The translations under genes were made by a program, and so were the position numbers. The notes under the pieces were generated by a model. The model worked only from the letters and a program-made list of their open reading frames with translations. It did not search any database and had not been told where the DNA came from. Below, piece by piece: positions 9,422-17,643 of a DNA stretch of 64,000 nucleotides (its first letter is position 1; each line of letters begins with the position of its first letter). The stretch is from Nonomuraea gerenzanensis (GTDB lineage Bacteria > Actinomycetota > Actinomycetes > Streptosporangiales > Streptosporangiaceae): positions 5,518,001 to 5,582,000 of the forward strand of contig NZ_CP084058.1 of assembly GCF_020215645.1 (NCBI RefSeq), given 5' to 3'.

Positions 9422-10402
9422 TCAGAAGGTGGCGATCGGGTTGACCGGGCTGCCGGACGTGCCGGCGAAGCGGACCGGCGCGACCGCGAGCTGGAAGTCC
9501 CACTGTCCGAGCTCGGCGGCCGTCGAGGCGCACGCCTCCAGGTCGCAGTTGTCGAGCATCCACAGCCCCATCGCGACGAGGCTCACCGCGTGCACCGGCA
9601 TCAGCACGTCGGCGTAGCCCGACGGCTGAACGTCCTGCGGGGTGTCGGCGCCGATCAGCGCGACCTCCCGCTCGTGCAGCCACGGCAGGCAGGACGCGTG
9701 CCAGCCGGCCTGCGTGAAACCGCCGGCCGGACCGCTCTCGTGCCGGGCGCGGCCGTAGCCGGTGCGCAGGAGCACCGCGTCGCCGGGCCGCACGCGCACA
9801 CCCTGGCGACGCTCGGCCTCCTCCAGGTCGTCGGGGAAGACGCCCTGCCCCGGCTCCAGCCACGGCACGTCGCGGACCTTCGCGACGTCCAGCAGGACGC
9901 CGCGCGTGACGATCCCGTTCGCCGCCGCCGTGACGGCGCCCCACGCCGATCCCGTCGCCGGGTCCACCAGCGAGTGCGGCCGCCCGTTGTACATCGTGCC
10001 GTCCCAGAAGATGTGGCACGGCGAGTCGATGTGGGTGAGCGTGTTGCCGTGGAAGGTGAGGCCGAGCCGCTCGGAGGAGAAGCCCCAGCGCCGGTCGGCG
10101 TGGAACGCGGCGACCGGCATGTTCTCGGCGCCCGGCATGTCGGCGGCGCACGGGCACGTCGTCGTCGACCGCTCCATGTCGGCCGGCACGGCGACCTCCC
10201 ACGCGCACGACACGCTCCTGCCGTGGCGCACGGCCCGCGCCGCCGCCAGCCGGACGTCGTCGGTGATGTGGTTCAGCGTGCCGAGCTCGTCGTCCTCGCC
10301 CCACCGCCCCCAGTTCGACAGCGTGTCGAAGTATCCGAGCACGTCGTCCTGGGTGGGCATCGGTCGCTCCGCCGTCATCGCAGCCTCGGCTCCTCGGGTC
10401 AC
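9422..10402 (-). CDS. Cyclase / kynurenine-formamidase-like metal hydrolase
   Basis: A 326-residue protein of the cyclase family (PF04199-like). The metal-binding motif HGNTLTHIDSPCH matches the family pattern H-x-(G)-T-H-x-D-x-P-x-H. Further family marks are LLRTGYG and the ending SPVNPIATF. Family members hydrolyse amides or esters such as N-formylkynurenine, or act in polyketide and catabolic pathways; the substrate here is unknown. It is probably cytoplasmic. In-frame ATGs at 10402, 10378 and 10360 are possible starts; the conserved part begins near PTQDDVLGYFD. No operon partner is evident, and its 3' side abuts decayed gene fragments. Confidence 0.82.
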   Translation of the reverse strand: MTRGAEAAMTAERPMPTQDDVLGYFDTLSNWGRWGEDDELGTLNHITDDVRLAAARAVRHGRSVSCAWEVAVPADMERSTTTCPCAADMPGAENMPVAAFHADRRWGFSSERLGLTFHGNTLTHIDSPCHIFWDGTMYNGRPHSLVDPATGSAWGAVTAAANGIVTRGVLLDVAKVRDVPWLEPGQGVFPDDLEEAERRQGVRVRPGDAVLLRTGYGRARHESGPAGGFTQAGWHASCLPWLHEREVALIGADTPQDVQPSGYADVLMPVHAVSLVAMGLWMLDNCDLEACASTAAELGQWDFQLAVAPVRFAGTSGSPVNPIATF

Positions 10403-10526
10403 GCGGCCCGGGGCGCCGGAGGCGGGGTGCCCGCCCTCTCCGTCGGCATGCCAAGGCCCGTTGAGCCGGCATGATACAAGATCGGAGGGCTGTGGAGGTG
10501 GCGCATCCCGCGACGGCTCGCCCGGC

Positions 10527-11423
10527 TCAGGCGTAGCCCCAGGCGGTGGCGTACTTGGCGAGCGCGGGCGGCAGGCCGGCCAGGCCGTCGAAGGTGCGGG
10601 CGGCCTGGACCCGGCCGGACTTGATGTTGTCGCTGCGGTCGCCCAGGTTCGGCACGAACTGGCCCTGGTAGGTGCGGCCGTAGTCGAGCATCGCCGGCTC
10701 CCACTCGACGTCCAGGAACGCGCAGAGCTCGCGGGTGACCTTCTCCGGCTCGGCGGTCAGGTCCTCGTACCGCAGGGTCAGGCCGTCGAGGGTGCGGCGG
10801 GCCTGCTCCAGGGGCTTGAAGTACTTCAGCGCGGTCGCCTCCAGAGCGTCCCGGGTGGTCGTGTTGTCCTTGCGGTTCTGCAGCGAGGAGATCACCCCTT
10901 CCGGGTGGCGCAGCAGGAAGACGAACCTGGCGTGCGGCCAGACGTAGTGCAGCCGCTTCCAGATGAAGACGTTGCCCGGCGTCTTGTCGACGATGATGTC
11001 CTTGCCGCTGCGCAGCAGCTCCAGGTGCAGGATGCGGTCCCACACCACGTGCTCCAGCTCCACCCGGTCCAGCCCGAGCTCCTCCATGGACGTCTCGGAG
11101 AAGCCGGGCGCCAGCTCCACCCCGATGGTGCGCAGGTGCAGCTCGTGCGGGGCTCGAATGCGGGAATGGCTGTTGAGCAGCATGCGCAGCAGCGTCGAGC
11201 CGGAGCGTACCGGGGCGATCACGAAGACGGGCGAGCGCACCAGCCGCGGCGCGGCGGGGAAGGAGTAGTCGATGATCTGCGTACGCTTCGGCGGTCGCCG
11301 GGCCTTCAGCCCGTCGGCGAGCCCGAGGTCGCCTGTCTCCGGGGAGAGGAACCGCTGCGGTGGGCGAAGCGCCTCGCGCAGAAGTCGTGCCCTTCGTTTG
11401 AACCCTTTGTCGACGACTCCCAT
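10527..11423 (-). CDS. PAPS-dependent sulfotransferase
   Basis: A 298-residue sulfotransferase. The 5'-phosphosulfate loop is IAPVRSGSTLLRMLL near the N-terminus, and the 3'-phosphate site is the ARFVFLLRHPEGVISSL segment. It would move sulfate from PAPS to a hydroxyl of a carbohydrate, lipid or small molecule in the cytoplasm. The frame stays open upstream to 11690, but that part is low-complexity and unlike the family, so ATG 11423 (MGVVDKGFKRR) was chosen. The gene stands alone. A sulfatase lies in the same window (52402) but far away, and no direct link is implied. Confidence 0.85.
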   Translation of the reverse strand: MGVVDKGFKRRARLLREALRPPQRFLSPETGDLGLADGLKARRPPKRTQIIDYSFPAAPRLVRSPVFVIAPVRSGSTLLRMLLNSHSRIRAPHELHLRTIGVELAPGFSETSMEELGLDRVELEHVVWDRILHLELLRSGKDIIVDKTPGNVFIWKRLHYVWPHARFVFLLRHPEGVISSLQNRKDNTTTRDALEATALKYFKPLEQARRTLDGLTLRYEDLTAEPEKVTRELCAFLDVEWEPAMLDYGRTYQGQFVPNLGDRSDNIKSGRVQAARTFDGLAGLPPALAKYATAWGYA

Positions 11424-11864
11424 GCGCGAATTTCTTGCCCTTTCACCCCCGTGTCCCCGTTCTCTCCGATGTGAGTGGCAGGAGCCACGGCGACATGGTG
11501 GCACATCAAGGCGTATGCGCCCAATAAGAGAAAACTGGGAGTTTGCTGGCAGGAGTGGGTGCGCGGGGTGCGGCGAGGCCCGCTGGCCGAGCCGCAGCAC
11601 TCGGTCAGCGGGCACCCCACATGAGCCGGCGGCGATCACTCGCCGACGGCCGGTGCGGCGTGAAAGATCCTCCCACAGTGGCATCACCACTTCGTTGGGT
11701 AGTCATGACCGCCACCAGTGGAGTGTCGTGCCGAGGCAAAGCTTGAGGCGAGAAAGACCCAGGTCGCGTGCTGGGGGAAGCCTCGTTGTACCGGCCTTGT
11801 TGACGTGAGTATTGGCCATGCAGAAGAGGCCGAAAGGAACGGTACAGAACTCGGGAGGAACACC
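11424..11864. other. Intergenic region without a recognised gene
   Basis: About 440 bp between the divergently transcribed sulfotransferase and the small ORF at 11865. Base composition is less GC-biased than in the genes (for example AATAAGAGAAAACTGGGAG around 11522). Short open frames cross it on both strands, but none combines a ribosome site with a convincing protein. A TTGACG hexamer at about 11803 could be a -35 element for the small ORF, but no good -10 was found. Confidence 0.4.
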
Positions 11865-11987
11865 ATGCAGACGAAGCAGTACCTGGGGCTACTAGGGCTG
11901 AGGGCCCCGTACCCGGATCCGCGCACGCCCAGCGGGGGCGGCACGGACAACAGCCGTAGTTCGCGTCGCCGGCGTCGTCGTCGCTGA
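11865..11987 (+). CDS. Small ORF with arginine-rich tail, unidentified
   Basis: A 40-residue frame starting MQTKQYLGLLGLRAPYPDP and ending in SSR followed by six further arginines. It is preceded by a very good ribosome site (GGGAGGA, 11854-11860, about 5 nt before the ATG), which is the main reason to list it. The first third is mildly hydrophobic; a glycine/serine linker joins it to the basic tail. It could be a nucleic-acid-binding microprotein or a peptide precursor. No maturation enzyme is adjacent: the downstream importer operon converges on it and the sulfotransferase diverges from it. It may not be a gene. Confidence 0.35.
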   Translation: MQTKQYLGLLGLRAPYPDPRTPSGGGTDNSRSSRRRRRRR

Positions 11988-12037
11988 CGTGGGTGATGGC
12001 CTTCGCCCCAGGGCAGAGGCCGTCCATCGTTGTCTGC

Positions 12038-12856
12038 CTACGGCGAGTCGGCACCAGGCCGGCCCGTCCCGTAGGTGGGCCCGCGAAGAGGTGCCGGGCT
12101 CAGAAAACGCAGGCTCGGCCGGCCGGTGTCGGAGCGGGTGACCTGCGCGCGTACGCCGTAGACGCGCTCGACCGTCTCCTCGGTGAGGACCTGTCCCGGA
12201 GACCCGGCGGCGACGAGCCGCCCCTCGCGCAGCAGCAGAAGATGATCGCAGTACTGGGCGGCGAGGTTGAGGTCGTGCAGGGCGGTGACGACGGTGGCAG
12301 GGGTGGCGGCGAGCAGGTCCAGCAGGGCGAGCTGGTGGGCGATGTCGAGATGGTTGGTGGGCTCGTCGAGCAGCAGCTCGGTGGGTTCCTGCGCGAGGGC
12401 GCGGGCGATGTTCACCCGCTGGCGTTCGCCGCCGGAGAGCGTGGACCAGCGGCGCTGTTCCAGGTCGGCGACCCCGCAGCGGCGCAGGGCGCGGCGGGCG
12501 TGTTCGAGGTCGGCGGCACCTGCCGAGGCCGCCAGGCGGCGGCGGTGGGGGATGCGGCCGAGCAGCACCACGTCCAGGACGGGCAGCTCCACCTCGGCGC
12601 TCACCTCCTGGGCGACCACCGCCAGGCGGCGGGCGGCGTCGCGACGCGGCAGGTGGCGCAGGTCGTGGCCGCCGAGCAGCACGGCGCCGGACGCCGGGCG
12701 CAGCAGCCCGGCGAGCAGCCGCAGGAAGGTGGACTTGCCCGAGCCGTTCGGGCCGAGCAGCCCCGTCAGGCCGCCGGGCGGAATCTCGACGGTGATCCCG
12801 TCGACGATCGGCCGGCCCTGAGCCGTCCACGTGACCTCATGGGCGTGCAGGCTCAC
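12038..12856 (-). CDS. ABC importer ATPase (FecE/BtuD type)
   Basis: A 272-residue ATPase: Walker A GPNGSGKST, signature LSGGERQRVNIARAL, Walker B ELLLDEPTNHLD, H-loop TALHDLNLAAQYCD. This is the typical pattern of ATPases serving FecCD-type metal or siderophore importers. The GTG at 12856 overlaps the stop of the permease gene (GTGA), so the two are translationally coupled. It is the last gene of the operon 15622-12038 (binding protein, methyltransferase, permease, ATPase). The Zur box at the operon start suggests the cargo is zinc or a zinc chelate, though haem, cobalamin or iron chelates are known for the family. Confidence 0.9.
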   Translation of the reverse strand: MSLHAHEVTWTAQGRPIVDGITVEIPPGGLTGLLGPNGSGKSTFLRLLAGLLRPASGAVLLGGHDLRHLPRRDAARRLAVVAQEVSAEVELPVLDVVLLGRIPHRRRLAASAGAADLEHARRALRRCGVADLEQRRWSTLSGGERQRVNIARALAQEPTELLLDEPTNHLDIAHQLALLDLLAATPATVVTALHDLNLAAQYCDHLLLLREGRLVAAGSPGQVLTEETVERVYGVRAQVTRSDTGRPSLRFLSPAPLRGPTYGTGRPGADSP

Positions 12857-13863
12857 GCCGGTGTCTCCTTTCTGCGGCGCAGGACGAGCGCGAAGGCGGG
12901 GACGCCGATCAGCGCCGTCAGTACGCCGACGGGGATCTCCCTGGGGGCGAAGGCGGTGCGCGCGACGGTGTCGGCCGCCAGCAGGAACACGCCGCCGTAC
13001 AGGGCGCAGGCCGGCAGCAGCACGTGGTGCCGGCCGCCGGTGAGCGCGCGCACGGCATGCGGCACGATCAGGCCGACGAAACCGATCGCGCCGCTCGCCG
13101 CCACCAGCACCGCCGTGGTCAGCGCCGTCACCGAGAACAGCACCAGCTCGGTCCTGGCCGGGGCGATGCCCAGCGACGCGGCGGCCTCGCGGCCGAACGC
13201 GAACGCGTCCAGCGCCGAGGAGGCCAGCAAGCAGGCGATCAGGCCCGCCCCCGCCACCGCGGCGCACAGGGCCACGCTCGCCCAGCTCGCCGGGGCCAGC
13301 GAGCCCAGCAGCCAGAAGGTGACCCCGCGGGTGCTCTGCGCGTCCGCCGCCCAGATCACGACCAGGCTGGTCAGCGCACTGAACAGCTGCGAGACCACCA
13401 CCCCCGCCAGCACGACCCGGACCGTGCTGCCGAGCTGCCGCCCGATCATCACCAGCACGCAGCAGAAGGCCAGCACGCTACCGCCGAAGGCCCCCGCCGA
13501 CAGCGCCGCCGCGCCGGCGCCCAGGCCCAGGACCAGCACCGCCACCGCCCCCGCCGAGGCGCCGGAGGAGATGCCCAGCAGGTACGGATCCGCCAGCGGG
13601 TTGCGCGTCAGCGCCTGCAGCACGGCCCCGCACACCGACAGGCCCGCTCCCACCAGCACGGCCAGCAGCACCCGGGGCAGACGCAGCTCCCAGATGATGC
13701 CGTCGTCCAGCGGCGCCGGCGCTTGCACCGGCAGGCCGGCGTGGGCCGCGACCGTCCGCAGCACGTCGGCGGGCGACAGCCCGGCCGCCCCCACCACGGA
13801 GGCGGTCGCGATCGACAGCGCCAGGAGCAGCAGGCCGCCGCCGATCACCCCTGCCGTTCTCAT
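12853..13863 (-). CDS. FecCD-family ABC permease
   Basis: A 336-residue inner-membrane permease with many hydrophobic segments and the FecCD marks LRLPRVLLAVLVGAGLSVCG and TRNPLADPYLLGISSGAS. It forms the homodimeric channel of a binding-protein-dependent importer. Its ATG overlaps the stop of the methyltransferase (ATGA at 13860-13863) and its stop overlaps the ATPase start, so it sits in a tight operon. Length is normal for the family. Substrate is inferred from the operon context only. Confidence 0.9.
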   Translation of the reverse strand: MRTAGVIGGGLLLLALSIATASVVGAAGLSPADVLRTVAAHAGLPVQAPAPLDDGIIWELRLPRVLLAVLVGAGLSVCGAVLQALTRNPLADPYLLGISSGASAGAVAVLVLGLGAGAAALSAGAFGGSVLAFCCVLVMIGRQLGSTVRVVLAGVVVSQLFSALTSLVVIWAADAQSTRGVTFWLLGSLAPASWASVALCAAVAGAGLIACLLASSALDAFAFGREAAASLGIAPARTELVLFSVTALTTAVLVAASGAIGFVGLIVPHAVRALTGGRHHVLLPACALYGGVFLLAADTVARTAFAPREIPVGVLTALIGVPAFALVLRRRKETPA

Positions 13864-14618
13864 CGCCTGGCGAAGACGACGTAGTCGTCGAGGTACTGCC
13901 AGACGGTGCCCACCTCGGTGAAGCCGGCCGTCCGCAGCGCGGCGAGGTGGAGGGCCAGCGGGGCGAGCGGCTGGGGCGGGCGGCCGGCGAAGCGCCGCTC
14001 ACGCTCGGGGATCCGCTCGGCGAGCGCGGGCAGCCGCCCGGCCAGGGCCCACCATTCGTCCCAGGTGGGGGTGCCTGCGGTGAAGGCGGCCTGTTGCACC
14101 TGCTCGTCGTGGCGGGCCGACACCTCGGCCAGGGCGGGATGCTCGGGCCCGAACCGCAGATGGTCGGCGTTGAGCAGGACCGCGCCGGGCGGCAGGATCG
14201 CGGCCAGCTCGGTGTAGACGCCCAGGAGCTGCTGAGGTGCCAGCCAGTGCAGCGCGGTCGAGGTCAGGACGGCGTCGAAGCGCCACTCGGTGAATCGCCG
14301 GCTCCAGCCGGGCTCGGCCAGATCGGCGTCGACCACCGTGGCCCGGTCACCGAGCACCATGCCGGCGAGGCGGGCGAGCACGGGGTCGTAGTCGGTGGCC
14401 ACCACGCGGGAGCCCGGGACGCGCGCCAGCACCCGGTCCGCGATCGAGCCGGGTCCGCAGGCCAGGTCCAGCACCGTGGGCTCGGCGGGGCAGTGCAGGC
14501 GCAGGACGTCCAGCATGACCTCGAAGCGGTTCTCGCGGTGGGCGACGTAGGCGCTCTGCTGCTCCTCCCAGCGGGCCAGCAGGTCGCGAGGGGTCAGGGA
14601 CGTGGTGGGGGCGGTCAC
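13860..14618 (-). CDS. SAM-dependent class I methyltransferase
   Basis: A 252-residue methyltransferase. Motif I is VLDLACGPGSIADRVL, the acidic end of strand 2 is VVATDYDP, and the post-motif region is FDAVLTSTALHWL. It is cytoplasmic. GTG 14618 is chosen because an AAGGAG ribosome site lies 5 nt upstream and the start overlaps the stop of the binding-protein gene (GTGA at 14615-14618). A methyltransferase inside a FecBCD importer operon is a recurrent actinobacterial arrangement; it may modify the imported chelate or ligand, but this is inference. Confidence 0.82.
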   Translation of the reverse strand: MTAPTTSLTPRDLLARWEEQQSAYVAHRENRFEVMLDVLRLHCPAEPTVLDLACGPGSIADRVLARVPGSRVVATDYDPVLARLAGMVLGDRATVVDADLAEPGWSRRFTEWRFDAVLTSTALHWLAPQQLLGVYTELAAILPPGAVLLNADHLRFGPEHPALAEVSARHDEQVQQAAFTAGTPTWDEWWALAGRLPALAERIPERERRFAGRPPQPLAPLALHLAALRTAGFTEVGTVWQYLDDYVVFARR

Positions 14619-15622
14619 GAGCTCTCCTTCTGGCTGTACAGGCGGGTCAGGCCCTGGCCGACCTGCTCGACGGCGGTGACGGCGCGGATGGACGGGTCCA
14701 CGGAGGAGCCGGGGACGACGATGAAGCGGTCCTCGCGCACCGCGGTGAGCTTGGAGGCGACGGGGTCCTCGCGCAGGAAGCGTTTCTTGGCCTCGGCGCT
14801 GTCGCCGTCGCCGCCGCGAGTGAGGTCGGCCAGCACGATCACGTCGGGGTCGCGGGCGGCGATCTCCTCCCAGTTGCCCTCCGGCCACTGCTGCTCGACG
14901 TCGGCGAAGGCGTTGCGCGCGCCCAGCAGCCTGGTGATCGTGCCGGGCAGCCCGGTGTCGCCGGCGATGGCGGGGGCCTTGGTGCCGGAGTAGTACCACA
15001 TGACGTCGGCGTCGAGCTGCGCCGGCGCCGCTCGCCTGGCCGCTTCCAGCCGTCGGCGCAGATCGGCGACCACGGCCTGGCCGCGTTCGCGCACTCCGAA
15101 GACGGTGGCGAGGTCGTCGATCTCCTTGAAGATCGCCTCGAACTCGGCGGTGGCGGGGATGAGCGCCCGGTCCTCGCAGTCGTTGGCGGACAGGTAGGCG
15201 GGCACGCCCAGCTTGGCGAGGTCCTGCCGGGACCCGGCGGCCTCGGGGGCGTAGGCGGAGGCGCGCATCGAGTAGACGAAGTCCGGCTTGGCGGCCAGCA
15301 GCGCCTCGCGGCCCGGATACTGCGCGGCCAGCACGGGCACTTTCGCGTAGGACCGGGCCAGCTCGGGCAGCACCGGGTCGGTCCGGTAGGCGGTTCCGGC
15401 CATGCGGTCGGCCAGGCCGAGGGTCAGCATGATCTCTGCCGCGTTCTGCTCCATGGCGACCGCTCGGCGGGGCGGGGCCTGGATCTCCAGCGGAAGCCCG
15501 CAACTCGTGACCCGGACCGCTGGGGGAGCGGTGGCGGTGGTCGCGGCCGTGCCGCTTGCGCACGCTGTGGCCAGGGTCAGCACAGTGGCCACCACTCCCC
15601 AACGAATGGGAATGATTTTCAT
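14615..15622 (-). CDS. Metal/chelate ABC binding lipoprotein (FecB/TroA-like)
   Basis: A 335-residue solute-binding protein with a lipoprotein signal (LATAC lipobox near residue 21), so it is anchored outside the membrane. It has the FecB/BtuF-like layout, for example AVAMEQNAAEIMLTLGLADR and YPGREALLAAKPDFVYS, and the ending AVEQVGQGLTRLYS. It is the first gene of the importer operon. ATG 15622 was chosen: it yields the lipoprotein signal, and a TAGGGT hexamer 8-13 nt upstream could be the -10 of a leaderless message. The start codon lies inside a Zur-like palindrome. Confidence 0.86.
   Translation of the reverse strand: MKIIPIRWGVVATVLTLATACASGTAATTATAPPAVRVTSCGLPLEIQAPPRRAVAMEQNAAEIMLTLGLADRMAGTAYRTDPVLPELARSYAKVPVLAAQYPGREALLAAKPDFVYSMRASAYAPEAAGSRQDLAKLGVPAYLSANDCEDRALIPATAEFEAIFKEIDDLATVFGVRERGQAVVADLRRRLEAARRAAPAQLDADVMWYYSGTKAPAIAGDTGLPGTITRLLGARNAFADVEQQWPEGNWEEIAARDPDVIVLADLTRGGDGDSAEAKKRFLREDPVASKLTAVREDRFIVVPGSSVDPSIRAVTAVEQVGQGLTRLYSQKESS
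15607..15621. promoter_or_regulatory. Putative Zur operator
   Basis: TGGGAATGATTTTCA matches the 15-bp actinobacterial Zur consensus TGAAAATGATTTTCA at 13 of 15 positions. It overlaps the start codon of the binding-protein gene and lies just downstream of a likely -10 (TAGGGT), an ideal place for repression by zinc-loaded Zur. It suggests that the importer operon is switched on under zinc starvation. Confidence 0.55.
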
Positions 15623-15633
15623 ATTCGCAGACC

Positions 15634-15854
15634 CTAGCAGCACCGGCACGTGGCATCGCCGTGCGGGCGGCGCAGGTCGGCGCCGTGCAGCTCGACGGCC
15701 AGGGCGGCGAGTGCGACCGTGATGACGGGCCACACATCCGTTGCCCCTGCGGCAGGCGCCGGCTGATTTCGACCACCGCGATCAGCGGCGCCATCCCGGC
15801 CAGCGCGCTGACCGCGGTCAGGACGGCGCAACCGATCAGGGTGGCGTAACCCAT
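15634..15854 (-). pseudogene. Possible frameshifted small membrane protein with Cys/His tail
   Basis: Reading from ATG 15854 gives a hydrophobic segment (MGYATLIGCAVLTAVSALAG) and ISRRLPQG. Around base 15740 the coding-like signal moves to another frame, which continues with WPVITVALAALAVELHGADL and ends RRPHGDATCRCC before a TAG at 15634. Joined, this is about 72 residues with two membrane segments and a His/Cys-rich tail that could bind metal. It lies between the importer operon and the TIGR03943 gene. It may be a decayed gene, a sequencing frameshift or chance. Confidence 0.25.
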
Positions 15855-15874
15855 CACCCAGCCGGGTGCCGCCC

Positions 15875-16564
15875 CTATTCGTACGGCTCCGCCGGCCGCT
15901 CGACGGCGGTCACAGCGGTCGCGGCCACGGCCGGGACCACGTAGTCGTCCGGCACCCCGCCCCGCCACGGAACCCAGGTCCCCGTGACCGCCACCCACGC
16001 GTTCTCCGCAGGGGAGGCCGCCCCCTGGACGGCGACCTCGAGCGCGAGCGCGTCGGCGGCGCAGCAGCGGATCTGCATCCGGGTCAGGTACCAGCTCCTG
16101 CCGTCCTCGGCCGGGACGGCGAAGCCGACCAGCCGGACCTTCCTGCCGGCGAGCGACGGCCCCGACCGCGCGTAGGCACGCCCGATGAACTCACCCAGCG
16201 TCAGCTCCGTCACCTCACCTCCCGTCAGCGGGAGGTGTCCCTCGGTCCGTACGAGCACCGGCGGGCCGTCACTGTGCCTGGCCGCGAAGGCGCCGAGCGC
16301 GGGCGGCGCGACCAGCACGACAGCGAACACCGGCACGGTCAGCAGCCACGCCACCCGCGGCCCACGCTGACGGGCGCCGGGCCGGTCCAGCACCCCGGCG
16401 GCGACGGACAGCAGGCCGAGCGCCGCCAGCACCGCACCGGCCGCCACGAGCAGCGGCCGGAACCCCGGCTGGACGTAGTTGACGTACGTCGTGGAGAACG
16501 CGGAGATGCTCAGCACCGTGGCGCCGAGGATCAGCAGGACGGCGCCCTGCGCCTGGCGGCTCAC
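15875..16564 (-). CDS. TIGR03943-family membrane protein (YcgQ-like)
   Basis: A 229-residue protein with four hydrophobic segments in the N-terminal half (starting MSRQAQGAVLLILGATVL) and an outer domain containing LVGFAVP and MQIRCCAADA, marks of the family paired with DUF318 permeases. In Bacillus the equivalent pair (ycgQ/ycgR) is under Zur control; the exact role is unsettled. The GTG start at 16564 overlaps the stop of the permease gene (GTGA), so the two are made together. Its closeness to a Zur box supports a link to zinc, although no such box was found upstream of this pair itself. Confidence 0.78.
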   Translation of the reverse strand: MSRQAQGAVLLILGATVLSISAFSTTYVNYVQPGFRPLLVAAGAVLAALGLLSVAAGVLDRPGARQRGPRVAWLLTVPVFAVVLVAPPALGAFAARHSDGPPVLVRTEGHLPLTGGEVTELTLGEFIGRAYARSGPSLAGRKVRLVGFAVPAEDGRSWYLTRMQIRCCAADALALEVAVQGAASPAENAWVAVTGTWVPWRGGVPDDYVVPAVAATAVTAVERPAEPYE

Positions 16565-17595
16565 AACAGCGCCCGGCCGGCGACGAAGCTGACCCCGACG
16601 GCCAGCACCAGCGTGAGCGGCGCGAACCGCCAGGCGAAGGACCGGCCGAAGGTGCCGACCTGCAAAGCGATGAGCTTCAGGTCCACCATCGGCCCGACCA
16701 CCAGGAACGCCAGCTTGGCCGTGGGGGAGAACGCCGTGAACGAGGCCGCCACGAAGGCGTCGGCCTCCGAGCAGATCGACAGCAGCACCGCCAGGAACGC
16801 CAGCACCAGCACGGACACCACCGGCACCCCCGCCAGCGCGGTCAGCCAGTCGCGCGGGATCACCACGTTCAGGGTCGCCGCGGCCAGGGCGCCGACGACC
16901 AGGAACCCGCCGGCGTGCAGCAGGTCGTGATGCATCGCGTCCACGAAGCGGCTCATCCGGCCCCCGCCCGCCTCGGCGGCACGGCGGGGCTTCGGCAGCC
17001 ACGCGGCGCGCCCGAACCGGGCCCAGATCCAGCCGGCCAGCACGGCCACCGCCAGCGACGCGGCGAACCTGGCCGCCACCATCGCCGGGTCGTCGGGGAA
17101 GGCCACCGCGGTGGCCACCAGCACCACCGGGTTGATCGCCGGGGAGGCCAGCAGGAACGCCAGCGCCGCCGGCGGCGCCACCCCGCGGGCCATCAGCCCG
17201 GAGGCCACCGGCACCGACGCGCACTCACAACCGGGCAGCACCGCCCCGGCCAGCCCCGCCACCGGCACCGCCGCGTACGTACGCCGGGGCAGCGCCCGCG
17301 TCCAGAACGAGGCGGGCACGAACGCGGTGATGGCCGCCGACAGCGCCACACCCAGCACCAGGAACGGCAGCGCCTGCACGCACACCGCCACGAACACGGT
17401 CGCCCAGGTCTGCAACGCCGGCTGCGTCAGGTAGGGCGCCAGCAGGAACCGTCCCGCCGCGAGCAGCGCCACCAGGACGAGGAACGCCCAGGGCAGCCGG
17501 AACCCGCCCGAGCCCCTCGGTGACCCGCACCCGTCACTGCCCGGGACCGGCGGATCCGCCGTGCTCTGCCGCGCCATCGCCCTCCCACCCCGCAC
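16561..17595 (-). CDS. DUF318/UPF0718 permease (YcgR-like)
   Basis: A 344-residue multi-span membrane protein. The diagnostic motif PGCECASVPVASGLMARG is present, followed by AFLLASPAINPVV and, in the second half, LLSICSEADAFVAASF. The cytosolic loop between the two halves contains a His/Asp cluster (MHHDLLH). Family members are thought to move metals, metalloid compounds or small solutes. The start is ATG 17595 or ATG 17577 (MARQSTADPP). It is the first gene of the pair with the TIGR03943 protein. Confidence 0.82.
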   Translation of the reverse strand: MRGGRAMARQSTADPPVPGSDGCGSPRGSGGFRLPWAFLVLVALLAAGRFLLAPYLTQPALQTWATVFVAVCVQALPFLVLGVALSAAITAFVPASFWTRALPRRTYAAVPVAGLAGAVLPGCECASVPVASGLMARGVAPPAALAFLLASPAINPVVLVATAVAFPDDPAMVAARFAASLAVAVLAGWIWARFGRAAWLPKPRRAAEAGGGRMSRFVDAMHHDLLHAGGFLVVGALAAATLNVVIPRDWLTALAGVPVVSVLVLAFLAVLLSICSEADAFVAASFTAFSPTAKLAFLVVGPMVDLKLIALQVGTFGRSFAWRFAPLTLVLAVGVSFVAGRALL

Positions 17596-17643
17596 GCAGG
17601 TACGCGGAGCAGACTAGCCCGTGCCGGCCCGGCTCACGGGCTG

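Noticed and set aside
9762..11474. Plus-strand 570-residue open frame across the cyclase and sulfotransferase genes
   Set aside because: It is antisense to two well-supported genes, crosses an intergenic gap, and its translation is low-complexity with no domain; a typical high-GC shadow.
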